Notes under the pieces: model-generated
Told to the model about the DNA's origin: nothing
Seen by the model: only the letters and a program-made list of their open reading frames with translations
The model's database searches: none
Shown here: positions 1 to 5,688 of the stretch, piece by piece
How positions within the stretch are numbered: position 1 is the first letter of the stretch
Layout of the letters: every line of letters begins with the position of its first letter
Position numbers and translations under genes: made by a program
Source: Euryarchaeota archaeon UBA40
GTDB lineage: Archaea > Thermoplasmatota > Poseidoniia > Poseidoniales > Thalassarchaeaceae
Assembly: GCA_002506875.1 (NCBI GenBank)
Contig: DAYJ01000001.1
Coordinates: 1 to 5,688, forward strand
Direction of reading: 5' to 3'
Length of the DNA: 5,688 nucleotides

Positions 1-568
1 TCGTATCCTCATCAACACGAGGCGTCCCCTCAGAGATTGCTTCCTTGAATGAATCAACTGATTCTAGGGGCATTCCTGCCTCAACCGCCTTCCGTGCAAA
101 TGAATCGGCCCATACTCGATGGTTGGACAAATTTCGGTTCTCCCCCCCAAGCGCATTTGCGAATATGACGCCTGTGCGTGCCTTCGGGATCTCAGAACGG
201 GGATTCTCTCCGAGATAGCCCGCATCCTCCAGAGCAGCAGCGGATACACTGACGGCCCACTGTTGACTGAGATCTATCTGAGTCAATGAACCGGGGGGGA
301 CGCGCCATCGTCGCCAATCGAACTCAAACCCCTCAACGAAGCCCCCGATCTTAGAATAGGTCTTGCCTTCAGGGACATTCTTTGGCCCCCCCTCAACCCA
401 ATGATCTGCAACCACCCAACGATGCTCAGGAACTTCTCGAATAGACACATGTGTATCAATCACATTTTGCCAGAATGTCTCAGCATCAGGTGCATCAGGT
501 AGGATTGCCCCTACTCCGATGATTGCAATTGGCTCAAACGGATCCTGAGGGGATTCATCGAGGGACAT
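1..568 (-). CDS. Beta-ketoacyl synthase N-terminus of a PUFA/polyketide-type megasynthase (partial)
   Basis: This is the first 189 residues of a ketosynthase that continues past the left edge. Seen directly: the KS opening 'EPIAIIGVGAILPDA' (residues 12-26), 'FWQNVI' (32-37), 'REVPEHRW' (44-51), 'KTYSKIGGFV' (69-78), 'QIDLSQQWAVSVSAAALEDA' (97-116), 'RTGVIF' (131-136) and 'VDEDT' just before the cut. The spacing and the KTYSK-GGF signature resemble KS domains of bacterial PUFA synthases (PfaA/PfaC) and heterocyst-glycolipid synthases more than FabF or FabB. In that family the catalytic Cys lies shortly after the DEDT segment, so it and any AT, ACP, KR or DH domains are outside the window. The expected role is decarboxylative Claisen condensation of malonyl units onto an ACP-bound acyl chain in the cytoplasm. 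The ATG at 568 is chosen because a GAGGTGA Shine-Dalgarno sits just upstream. It starts 9 bases after the stop of the enoyl reductase gene, so the two are probably translated together. The KS family is secure; the PUFA-synthase subtype is an inference. Confidence 0.9.
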   Translation of the reverse strand, partial: MSLDESPQDPFEPIAIIGVGAILPDAPDAETFWQNVIDTHVSIREVPEHRWVVADHWVEGGPKNVPEGKTYSKIGGFVEGFEFDWRRWRVPPGSLTQIDLSQQWAVSVSAAALEDAGYLGENPRSEIPKARTGVIFANALGGENRNLSNHRVWADSFARKAVEAGMPLESVDSFKEAISEGTPRVDEDT

Positions 569-572
569 ATCT

Positions 573-579
573 TCACCTC
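573..579 (-). promoter_or_regulatory. Shine-Dalgarno site of the ketosynthase gene
   Basis: On the minus strand GAGGTGA lies 4 bases before the ATG at 568 and overlaps the TGA stop of the upstream enoyl reductase gene (578-580). It is a strong anti-16S match, fixes the ketosynthase start, and suggests that ribosomes finishing the reductase reinitiate here. Confidence 0.75.
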
Positions 580-1384
580 AATCGTTGATGCTCTCCGGCA
601 CCATAGTGACGCTGTAGCCACAATCCACATGCAAAATCTGTCCTGTGACTGCACCACTCAATGGGCTCGCGAGCCACACAGCGGCTCCAGCTACATCCTG
701 TTGAGTGGTATTCCTGCGCAATGGTGAGTTTCGTTCCACGTGATCAAGGATACGATCGAAACCAGGAATCCCTCCGGCGGCTAGAGTCCGAATCGGCCCG
801 GCAGAAATCGCATTGACACGATGACCATCTTCTCCAAGGCGAGCGGCGAGTTCCCTGACCCAAGACTCTAGAGCAGCCTTTGCGACACTCATTATCCCAT
901 AATTGGGCACATAACGAGTGCTTGCAGCATATGTTAGAGTGATAGTAGAGGAATCAGGATTCAGGTGAGGAACTGAATGGCGCATCAGGCGCTGCAGGGA
1001 ATGGGCACTCACCCTCATTGCAAGATCGATGGAATCCATCTCGTTGAACAACATGTGACGATCGAAGGTGTCCCTTGGAGCAAATCCGATTGCATGCACC
1101 AGGATATCGGCCTTCGCACCAGGTGATTCCTTCTGCCATTCATCGAAGAACTCCTTTGTCTGCTCATCACTGGCAACATCACAAGGATAGAATGCCTCGA
1201 TGGCATCCAGTTGATCCTTCAACTGGAAAAGGCGACTTCGATAACGTGGCTGGAATCCTAGAATAAGCCTACACCCCGCTTCAGCAAGCCGCTGGCAAAT
1301 TGCCCAAGCGATGGAATCTTCAGAGGCGACCCCGAATACAAGTGCTGTCTTACCCTCTAGTTCCAACATGGAATCGAACGACAC
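578..1384 (-). CDS. fabI: Enoyl-[acyl-carrier-protein] reductase, FabI type
   Basis: This is a short-chain dehydrogenase/reductase of the FabI subfamily, 268 residues against about 262 for the E. coli enzyme. FabI reduces trans-2-enoyl-ACP with NAD(P)H, the last step of each chain-elongation cycle. Seen directly: the FabI-style nucleotide-binding start 'GKTALVFGVASEDSIAWAI' (11-29), 'CDVA' (68-71), 'HAIGFAP' (97-103), and a full active-site set matching E. coli Y146, Y156 and K163 as Y152, Y162 and K169 in 'LTYAAST' and 'PNYGIMSVAKAALE'. It also has 'VNAISAGPIRTLAA' and a C-terminal 'GQILHVDCGYS'. No key residue is missing. The start is a GTG supported by GGTGA nine bases upstream; an in-frame ATG at 1369 would remove five residues. 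Its stop precedes a ketosynthase start by nine bases, which suggests it works on intermediates of that enzyme. FabI is a bacterial-type enzyme and unexpected beside archaeal-looking genes, so horizontal transfer is likely. Confidence 0.93.
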   Translation of the reverse strand: MSFDSMLELEGKTALVFGVASEDSIAWAICQRLAEAGCRLILGFQPRYRSRLFQLKDQLDAIEAFYPCDVASDEQTKEFFDEWQKESPGAKADILVHAIGFAPRDTFDRHMLFNEMDSIDLAMRVSAHSLQRLMRHSVPHLNPDSSTITLTYAASTRYVPNYGIMSVAKAALESWVRELAARLGEDGHRVNAISAGPIRTLAAGGIPGFDRILDHVERNSPLRRNTTQQDVAGAAVWLASPLSGAVTGQILHVDCGYSVTMVPESIND

Positions 1385-1393
1385 CCCCCAATT

Positions 1394-1398
1394 TCACC
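1394..1398 (-). promoter_or_regulatory. Probable Shine-Dalgarno site of the enoyl reductase gene
   Basis: GGTGA on the minus strand is followed by nine bases and then the GTG at 1384. The spacing is acceptable and favours GTG over the later ATG at 1369, which has no well-spaced site. The G-run directly before the GTG is too close to act as a ribosome binding site. Confidence 0.5.
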
Positions 1399-1421
1399 AT
1401 AGGGAGTACCGAAGCCATATG

Positions 1422-1436
1422 ACCGTTGCCGACGGT
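1422..1436. other. Short inverted repeat in the gap before the enoyl reductase gene
   Basis: ACCGT and ACGGT form a perfect 5-bp inverted repeat around a 5-base loop. It lies in the 63-base gap (1385-1447) between the TatD-like gene and the enoyl reductase gene, the longest non-coding stretch in the window. It could be an operator half-site pair or a weak hairpin. There is no T-run after it, so it is not a convincing terminator, and a 5-bp repeat can occur by chance. Confidence 0.2.
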
Positions 1437-1447
1437 TGGGTAGGCAA

Positions 1448-2413
1448 TCACCGACATTCGCCATAGAGTGTATCAGGCCAAACTCTGTGCAACATCCACA
1501 GTAGATCTGCAACACTAGCTCGATTCCAACCCAAGCCGCCTTCCGAGACAGGCATCTGGAGGTAGCGACCCAACTCGTTGGTTCTTTTAGGGAGCGTTTT
1601 CGGACCAAGAACGGCTCCAGGCCGCCTTGGATCATCAAGATAATCGGTCTCCATGAGGAATGGTGTCATATCCTGTACAGCCAATTCTTCCTCAATTAGG
1701 CTCAATGCAATACCACGGATAGATTCCTTTCCCATACTGACTGTAACTGGCAAGCCAGAACGGAACGACTCGGTGACATTCGATGGAGCGTAATGCCGAA
1801 GAGTGAACTTAAGGGGGAGGCCCGCAGAATTACGAATCTGATCGATCTCGGCAAAGGTACGATCTGCCCGATCTTCCACATGGAGTTGAACCGGACACGA
1901 CCTCTTTGAGCACCTATGAAGGACCTCATGGAGCATCTGATTTGCCGCATCCCAAACCTCATCTTCAACGGGGAAATGTGGACGACCTACCTCGCCTACT
2001 GCAACACTATCTCCTGACTCAAAGTAATCAAGAGCAACATCGACAGCATCAAGATGAAGTTTAGTCGCGGCTTCTATCCCGATCGAAGGTATCTGATGCA
2101 CCCAAGTCACTGGATGTGGCCCAAGCACTACTTGCACCTTAAGGCCGACAGAATCGCGTACCTCATCCGCCATCGCAAGAGTATCTAGATATGCTGCATG
2201 GATAGCATCCATGGTGGTTGGCAAGCATTCGAAATTCGGCTTATGAACGAGGATTATCCGCGTACCACCTGAACGATGGAAATCATGCGCCGCATCGAGG
2301 AATCTGCCCGATCGGTCGAGATGAAGATGACCATCTGTGATTGGACCTGTCCATTCAGTCCCCGACCAGAATCGCTCAGGGCTCTGGAGACCTTCTGCTG
2401 ACATGTAGTCCAC
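1448..2413 (-). CDS. TatD-related metal-dependent hydrolase, archaeal COG1831-like
   Basis: This 321-residue protein has the ordered metal ligands of the TatD/amidohydrolase TIM barrel: 'TDGHLHLD' (H29, H31), 'VAVGEVGRPHF' (E141), 'QLHVED' (H178), 'LRHYAP' (H207) and 'METDYLDDP' (D257). 'LGPHPV' (97-102) fits the barrel pattern. The stretch around 'ETDYLDDPRRPGAVLGPKT' matches what I recall of archaeal TatD-related hydrolases (COG1831), not bacterial TatD DNases. Expected activity is metal-dependent hydrolysis, probably of a phosphoester or amide; the substrate is unknown, and DNase activity should not be assumed. The GTG at 2413 directly follows the TGA of the TBP-like gene with no spacing. 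An ATG at 2404 is an equally possible start, and neither has a clear Shine-Dalgarno, so the first three residues are uncertain. The abutting junction implies co-transcription with the TBP-like gene. The superfamily is secure; the subfamily is from memory of its motifs. Confidence 0.87.
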   Translation of the reverse strand: MDYMSAEGLQSPERFWSGTEWTGPITDGHLHLDRSGRFLDAAHDFHRSGGTRIILVHKPNFECLPTTMDAIHAAYLDTLAMADEVRDSVGLKVQVVLGPHPVTWVHQIPSIGIEAATKLHLDAVDVALDYFESGDSVAVGEVGRPHFPVEDEVWDAANQMLHEVLHRCSKRSCPVQLHVEDRADRTFAEIDQIRNSAGLPLKFTLRHYAPSNVTESFRSGLPVTVSMGKESIRGIALSLIEEELAVQDMTPFLMETDYLDDPRRPGAVLGPKTLPKRTNELGRYLQMPVSEGGLGWNRASVADLLWMLHRVWPDTLYGECR

Positions 2414-2941
2414 TCAAGTATAGAGGCGGGAACGTTCAAATCGACGCGCCCAGAACTCGGCGGCTCGCTCAGAAATTCGGCGACTGAGAGAGTCAAGGAA
2501 AATGGTTCTACCATTACGGAAAACGAGAATTTCAACCTCATGATCCATGTCAGCGATACGAATCGCATCGAGTCGAGCCTCATAGCGTGCCTCTGAGATG
2601 CTCTTGATTGCCTTCTCAAGATCGACCCCTGCCGGCATATCACAACTAGCAGTCATTGGTCCGAACTCGGTGCGAAGGCCACTATCAGATTCTCCAAGAC
2701 CAAGAAGAAACTCCGAAACTGCCATCCTAGCAAGATCTTCCTTGACTGCTCCATGGACTGTGATTGTTCCCTTCGATGAATCGATCAGAAGAATGTATGG
2801 AGGCTGACTCATCTGCTTGACAACAAGATTTCCAGACAATACGGCTCTTGTTTCCTTAACCAATCTCTCATCATCCAATACGACAGAGGTGCGATATCGG
2901 AACACTTGGTTCTCAACAGTAATTGTAGGGCCAGCCATCAT
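2414..2941 (-). CDS. Divergent TBP-like (TATA-binding-protein fold) protein
   Basis: This 175-residue protein is close to the length of archaeal TBP (about 180-190) and can be laid over both TBP repeats. Repeat 1 starts 'ITVENQVF' (7-14; TBP 'I-VENVVA') and continues with 'PPYILLIDSSKGTITVHGA' (47-65), comparable to TBP 'P-x-LIF-SGK-V-TGA', then a helix 'KEDLARMAVSEFLLGL'. Repeat 2 has 'DLEKAIKSISEARYEA' (107-122; TBP 'LDL...YxPE'), 'EVEILVFRNGRTIFLDS' (135-151) and a final helix 'RISERAAEFWARRF'. In TBP four Phe residues, two per repeat, kink DNA. Here the 'FPG' motifs are absent, the repeat-1 'LIF' Phe is Asp (D54), and only F141 remains. The fold may therefore be kept while canonical TATA binding is lost. 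It may be a regulator, a partner of transcription factor B or polymerase, or a non-DNA-binding member of the fold. The start is ATG-ATG (2941, 2938) behind GGAGGAGGA, and the first ATG overlaps the upstream stop. The CDS is near certain; the TBP assignment is moderate and by eye. Confidence 0.58.
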   Translation of the reverse strand: MMAGPTITVENQVFRYRTSVVLDDERLVKETRAVLSGNLVVKQMSQPPYILLIDSSKGTITVHGAVKEDLARMAVSEFLLGLGESDSGLRTEFGPMTASCDMPAGVDLEKAIKSISEARYEARLDAIRIADMDHEVEILVFRNGRTIFLDSLSRRISERAAEFWARRFERSRLYT

Positions 2942-3723
2942 TCCTCCTCCATGGTGAAGTCCTCGGACTCTGGCATACTACCCAAGGCCTCGAGGACCTC
3001 CGGGAGCCTCACCTGAGGGACCGGGACAAGCATGACCTTGGCGTCTCCATCATCAACCTGTCCATCCAAATCATCTCTCAATTGACTCAAAGCACCCCTA
3101 AGTCGGGCCGCGAGGCGTACATGGAGAGCGCCCAAAATATCCTTCGGTACGGATTCCATCTCATTACGCCACCACGCTGCTTGTAGAGATGCGGCAATAT
3201 GGAACGAAATATGATCAGTAGACGGCGGCTCCATTGCAATAGCCTTCGCCATTTTCATCACTCGACGATTTGCTCCAATCGCTCGGAGAAGGCTGCGGGT
3301 GCGGGTTCTTGAGTCGGCAATCAACAAGGTCATATCTACCCAACTTGAATCATCAAAATTGGGTTCAATACACCAGATACGTCGCCCCTCAGACCTAGCA
3401 TACTGGAGGAGTTTGTAGGGTACTGGATCAGGAAAGCAAGCAATATCCGGATCATCCAGAGTAACCATCTCCTTGACCACACGACCAGATGGACCTAGAT
3501 TCGCAATCATAGCATCACGGACAATGCCCGGAGAATCTGCCTCCTCCCTACGCTGGTCACTCCACAGAGCGAGGTCTTCAGTTGACGCGATTAGAGACAA
3601 TCCAGACCATTCCACCTCCTCTGCAGAATCCACAAGAGGACAGTATGGAAGGAATCGGATGATACCACCATCAGGGTCTTGCCAGTCGACTGCCCCCCAG
3701 GTGAGCAGGGGGGCTGGCTTCAT
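2938..3723 (-). CDS. Uncharacterised 261-residue soluble protein
   Basis: I do not recognise this family. It has no signal peptide and no membrane helix, so it is probably cytoplasmic. The N-terminal part has several Trp residues ('LLTWGAVDWQDPDGGIIRF', 'VEWSG', 'ALWSDQRREE'). The middle has 'YKLLQYARSEGRRIWCIEPNFDD' (103-125), which reads like a helix followed by a buried strand. Residues 130-220 are mostly helical with many Arg ('DSRTRTRSLLRAIGANRRVMK', 137-157; 'LHVRLAARLRGAL', 200-212). The C-terminus is acidic and ends in Glu-Glu-Glu. The ATG at 3723, ten bases after the stop of the surface-protein gene, is preferred. The frame stays open to an ATG at 3843, but that start would overlap the well-supported tail of the surface protein by over 100 bases with Ser/Arg-rich, low-quality sequence. 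No Shine-Dalgarno is visible before 3723. Its stop overlaps the TBP-like start (ATGA), so a shared function is plausible but unproven. Confidence 0.78.
   Translation of the reverse strand: MKPAPLLTWGAVDWQDPDGGIIRFLPYCPLVDSAEEVEWSGLSLIASTEDLALWSDQRREEADSPGIVRDAMIANLGPSGRVVKEMVTLDDPDIACFPDPVPYKLLQYARSEGRRIWCIEPNFDDSSWVDMTLLIADSRTRTRSLLRAIGANRRVMKMAKAIAMEPPSTDHISFHIAASLQAAWWRNEMESVPKDILGALHVRLAARLRGALSQLRDDLDGQVDDGDAKVMLVPVPQVRLPEVLEALGSMPESEDFTMEEE
2942..2950 (-). promoter_or_regulatory. Strong Shine-Dalgarno site of the TBP-like gene
   Basis: GGAGGAGGA lies inside the last codons of the upstream gene and also encodes its Glu-rich C-terminus. Its GGAGG core is 4 bases from the first ATG (2941) and 7 bases from the second (2938). 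That spacing slightly favours the second ATG, which would shorten the protein by one residue. Confidence 0.75.
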
Positions 3724-3733
3724 GGGACTCGGC

Positions 3734-5688
3734 TCACTGATTCTGCTCGGCAAGCCAGTCGCGCAACTGATCGATAGACCAGCCCATGTCGAAGTAGCCC
3801 TGGATTGTATTCTCATCCCAGAAAGTGAACTCCTGTAGAGCACGCTCCATCTCTGTCAACTCAGCCGTAGGAGGTCCACGACCAGGCGGGCCACGACTCG
3901 GTGGACCACGGGATTTTAGTGGAGCGACCGCTTCACCCTGTGGCAAGAAATCATCATCCTCAACGTAATCATCTTCATCATCGCCTCCACGCCCCGAGAG
4001 CACAACAACAGCGACCACGATGCCGATTAATATGAGAGCTAAGAGAGCAACTAGTCCAATCATCGCACCACTGAATCCACTCTGTTCATCGGATTCCATA
4101 GATACCACGAATGTTGTGGATTCATCAAGGAGGTCTCCGGTCTCATTGTCTACCAACTGATACTGGACGTTTACCAGAGGAGTTGGGAAGTCACCCATCT
4201 TGATGCGCCAATCAGTCGTTTCACCAGGCTGAATTACTGGTGAGCTAACAGGAGTTGTAGACTGGGTAGTTCCGCTAACCACTGTAACTACCTTTCCAGA
4301 AAACGAACCTGGCTTGTTCCCAGTATTCTGAATTGTAACAATGATCTCCATCGCTTCACCTACAGCAGGTGTCGAATCAGAGAGAAGGACGTTTTGAATC
4401 TCAAATGATGCTGATTCATACACGACATTGAAGTTACCGCCATCGAAGGCGTTCTCATAGGTCCCGCCTCCAATCAAGGCATTACCAGCTGAATCTGTTC
4501 CTGAAATCCAGAATCGAAGCTCGACACCTGAAAGATCTGCAGGAAGTGTAGCATTCCATAGATTCACACAATTGACTGAAGCCCGGACTGGGTTGTTACC
4601 ACTGAAAGTCATCGGAACAGAGAAGTGAGACATCTCAGGGAATGCTTGGTAGAACTCAGTCCAGTTACCGCCATCCTTGAAGTACATCCAGTTGAGGTGG
4701 ATATCACCCTCAAGGAGTCGTTGACGCTCTGCGACAAAGGCCTTTACAGACACGCATTCGAACTGAGTTGAAGACAAAATACCGGCAGGAATTTCGACTG
4801 AGTCACCGTCTGAAATTTCCCATGAACTCAACTGAGTAGCACTAGGGGCCTCGCTATCCACATTAACATAGAATACACTGTCCACGGATTGGGTTCCATC
4901 CGTTGCACCAGAGGGTAGACCAACAAGAGAGAAGGTGAAGGTAAACTCATTCGTCTGTGTCGGTGCAGGGTGTAGAATATCGAAGGTCCCATTATCAAAC
5001 GGATATTCGAAAACCTGAGACCCAGCGAAAATGTACCCCTTGACATTGTCAGGGTCTGCCTGCTGTTGCTCGATGCGTAGCGTCAAGGGCACCTGCGGGT
5101 TAATCACAATGCCATCAGAAAGGCGTTGAGAAAACGCATACTCGCCGGAGATACGAAGCATGTCTCCTGGATAAACGAAGCCAGATTCCCTAGCCCCAAC
5201 ACTCGGCGTGATGTAGCCAATTGTATCCTCGATAGTGAAGGACGAGCGATCTAACTTGAAGTCGTCCGAATAGGACACCTTCTGGACATAGTTTCCAGCC
5301 CCACCAGAGGTGGTAGTCCAACCTCCGTTGTTGGGGTCAAAGTCAGTGACTTCTACAACTGGTGTTCGAACTCCATTAAGTGTGGTAACAGACCACTCGA
5401 ACACAATAGGAATATCGAGGATAAATTGTGTCTCAAATGGGTCGAGGAGGATGCCACCATCCAGGCGACGCATCTCTGCACCCTGTCCATCCTCAACCAG
5501 ATCGAGAACCTGAATCCAATCGCTATCCGTCCATGCAGTATCGTTCGATGGAGTGTAATGAATTACCATGTCACCTGCATTAATTGGATTGAGATTAATG
5601 CGAACCTCTGCAATATCTCCCCAACCGTTCGGATCTGCCCCTTGAACGCGCAAGTGGTAGGTATTGCCTGCGTACATCGTAGTGTTCG
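3734..5688 (-). CDS. Large membrane-anchored surface protein with CARDB-like domain (5' end missing)
   Basis: The reading frame is open to the right edge, so the Met codon at 5677 is probably internal and the signal peptide lies outside. Numbering here starts at that Met (647 residues). Residues 1-423 are beta-rich, Asn/Thr/Ser/Gly-rich and extracellular in style, with several N-glycosylation sequons (NDT, NGT, NWT, NAT, NET). The whole visible chain has exactly two Cys, 308 and 370, which could form one disulfide. Residues 424-526 look like a CARDB-type Ig-like domain ('VLLSDSTPAVGEAMEIIV', 'IQNTGNKPG', 'IQPGET'). One hydrophobic helix (538-561) anchors it, followed by a very acidic stretch (566-577), three RGPP units (590-603) and the terminal segment 'ENTIQGYFDMGWSIDQLRDW'. 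The topology is outside N-terminus, cytoplasmic tail. The role is probably cell-surface adhesion, binding or envelope structure; no enzymatic motif is seen. The tail style suggests Marine Group II archaea. It heads the visible gene series, ten bases before the 261-residue gene. Confidence 0.85.
   Translation of the reverse strand, partial: NTTMYAGNTYHLRVQGADPNGWGDIAEVRINLNPINAGDMVIHYTPSNDTAWTDSDWIQVLDLVEDGQGAEMRRLDGGILLDPFETQFILDIPIVFEWSVTTLNGVRTPVVEVTDFDPNNGGWTTTSGGAGNYVQKVSYSDDFKLDRSSFTIEDTIGYITPSVGARESGFVYPGDMLRISGEYAFSQRLSDGIVINPQVPLTLRIEQQQADPDNVKGYIFAGSQVFEYPFDNGTFDILHPAPTQTNEFTFTFSLVGLPSGATDGTQSVDSVFYVNVDSEAPSATQLSSWEISDGDSVEIPAGILSSTQFECVSVKAFVAERQRLLEGDIHLNWMYFKDGGNWTEFYQAFPEMSHFSVPMTFSGNNPVRASVNCVNLWNATLPADLSGVELRFWISGTDSAGNALIGGGTYENAFDGGNFNVVYESASFEIQNVLLSDSTPAVGEAMEIIVTIQNTGNKPGSFSGKVVTVVSGTTQSTTPVSSPVIQPGETTDWRIKMGDFPTPLVNVQYQLVDNETGDLLDESTTFVVSMESDEQSGFSGAMIGLVALLALILIGIVVAVVVLSGRGGDDEDDYVEDDDFLPQGEAVAPLKSRGPPSRGPPGRGPPTAELTEMERALQEFTFWDENTIQGYFDMGWSIDQLRDWLAEQNQ
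3869..3910 (-). repeat. Three RGPP units in the cytoplasmic tail of the surface protein
   Basis: An imperfect 15-base repeat, roughly 2.8 copies, encodes RGPPS-RGPPG-RGPP (residues 590-603). The units differ at third codon positions, so this is not a very recent expansion. It probably forms a flexible linker, and possibly a binding site, between the acidic juxtamembrane stretch and the terminal GWS-DQLRDW motif. Confidence 0.7.

Noticed and set aside
64..249. Small 61-codon frame near the left edge.
   Set aside because: It lies fully inside the ketosynthase gene in another frame and has no independent support.
1416..1421. CATATG as an archaeal TATA box for the enoyl reductase gene.
   Set aside because: It is a poor match to an A/T-only TATA box. 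Placing a transcript start about 25 bases downstream would leave a leader too short to contain the GGTGA ribosome binding site.
1422..1436. The inverted repeat as a transcription terminator.
   Set aside because: The stem is only 5 bp and no T-run follows on either strand.
1357..1638. Minus-strand open frame of 93 codons spanning the 63-base gap.
   Set aside because: It overlaps the coding ends of the TatD-like and enoyl reductase genes in another frame and has no recognisable motif; it is a shadow frame.
3473..3838. Open frame of 121 codons on the plus strand.
   Set aside because: It lies antisense to the 261-residue gene and the surface-protein tail, shows no domain pattern, and its Ser/Arg/Pro-rich content is typical of a shadow frame.
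2938..3843. Longer 301-residue form of the uncharacterised protein, starting at 3843.
   Set aside because: The extra 40 residues would overlap the anchored surface-protein tail in another frame and are Ser/Arg-rich filler. The ATG at 3723, just after the upstream stop, is more natural.

Overview
The window looks like a piece of an uncultured archaeal genome, most likely a marine planktonic euryarchaeote of the Thermoplasmatota (Marine Group II/III, Poseidoniia-like). No marker gene settles this. The case rests on four things: a TatD-related hydrolase of the archaeal COG1831 type; a protein that reads as a two-repeat TATA-binding-protein (TBP) fold; a secreted beta-rich surface protein with one C-terminal membrane helix, an acidic and RGPP-repeat tail and a terminal 'GWSxDQLRDW' motif, a style I associate with Marine Group II; and dense packing with short or overlapping gene junctions. 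All family calls were made by eye.

All six genes lie on the minus strand, so transcription runs from high to low coordinates. In that order they are: (1) the C-terminal part of a large surface protein with a CARDB-like domain and a membrane anchor (5688-3734, its N-terminus outside the window); (2) a 261-residue soluble protein I do not recognise (3723-2938); (3) a 175-residue divergent TBP-like protein (2941-2414), joined to gene 2 by an ATGA overlap and a strong Shine-Dalgarno sequence; (4) a TatD-like metal-dependent hydrolase (2413-1448), directly abutting gene 3; then a 63-base gap with a small inverted repeat; (5) a FabI-type enoyl-ACP reductase (1384-578); and (6) the N-terminal 189 residues of a beta-ketoacyl synthase of the polyunsaturated-fatty-acid (PUFA)/polyketide synthase type (568-1), which runs off the left edge.

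Two functional blocks are suggested. Genes 2-4 are tightly packed and probably co-translated; their joint role is unknown. Genes 5-6 form a coupled pair for acyl-chain synthesis: the ketosynthase would start a multidomain megasynthase that extends a chain, and the FabI-like reductase could supply enoyl reduction in trans. An ACP-dependent, bacterial-style acyl or polyketide pathway in an apparent archaeon is one of the two most interesting features. The other is the TBP-like protein, which keeps the fold pattern but seems to have lost most of the phenylalanines that kink DNA. No RNA genes, mobile elements, CRISPR arrays or terminators were seen, and there is no gene-free stretch over 300 bases.
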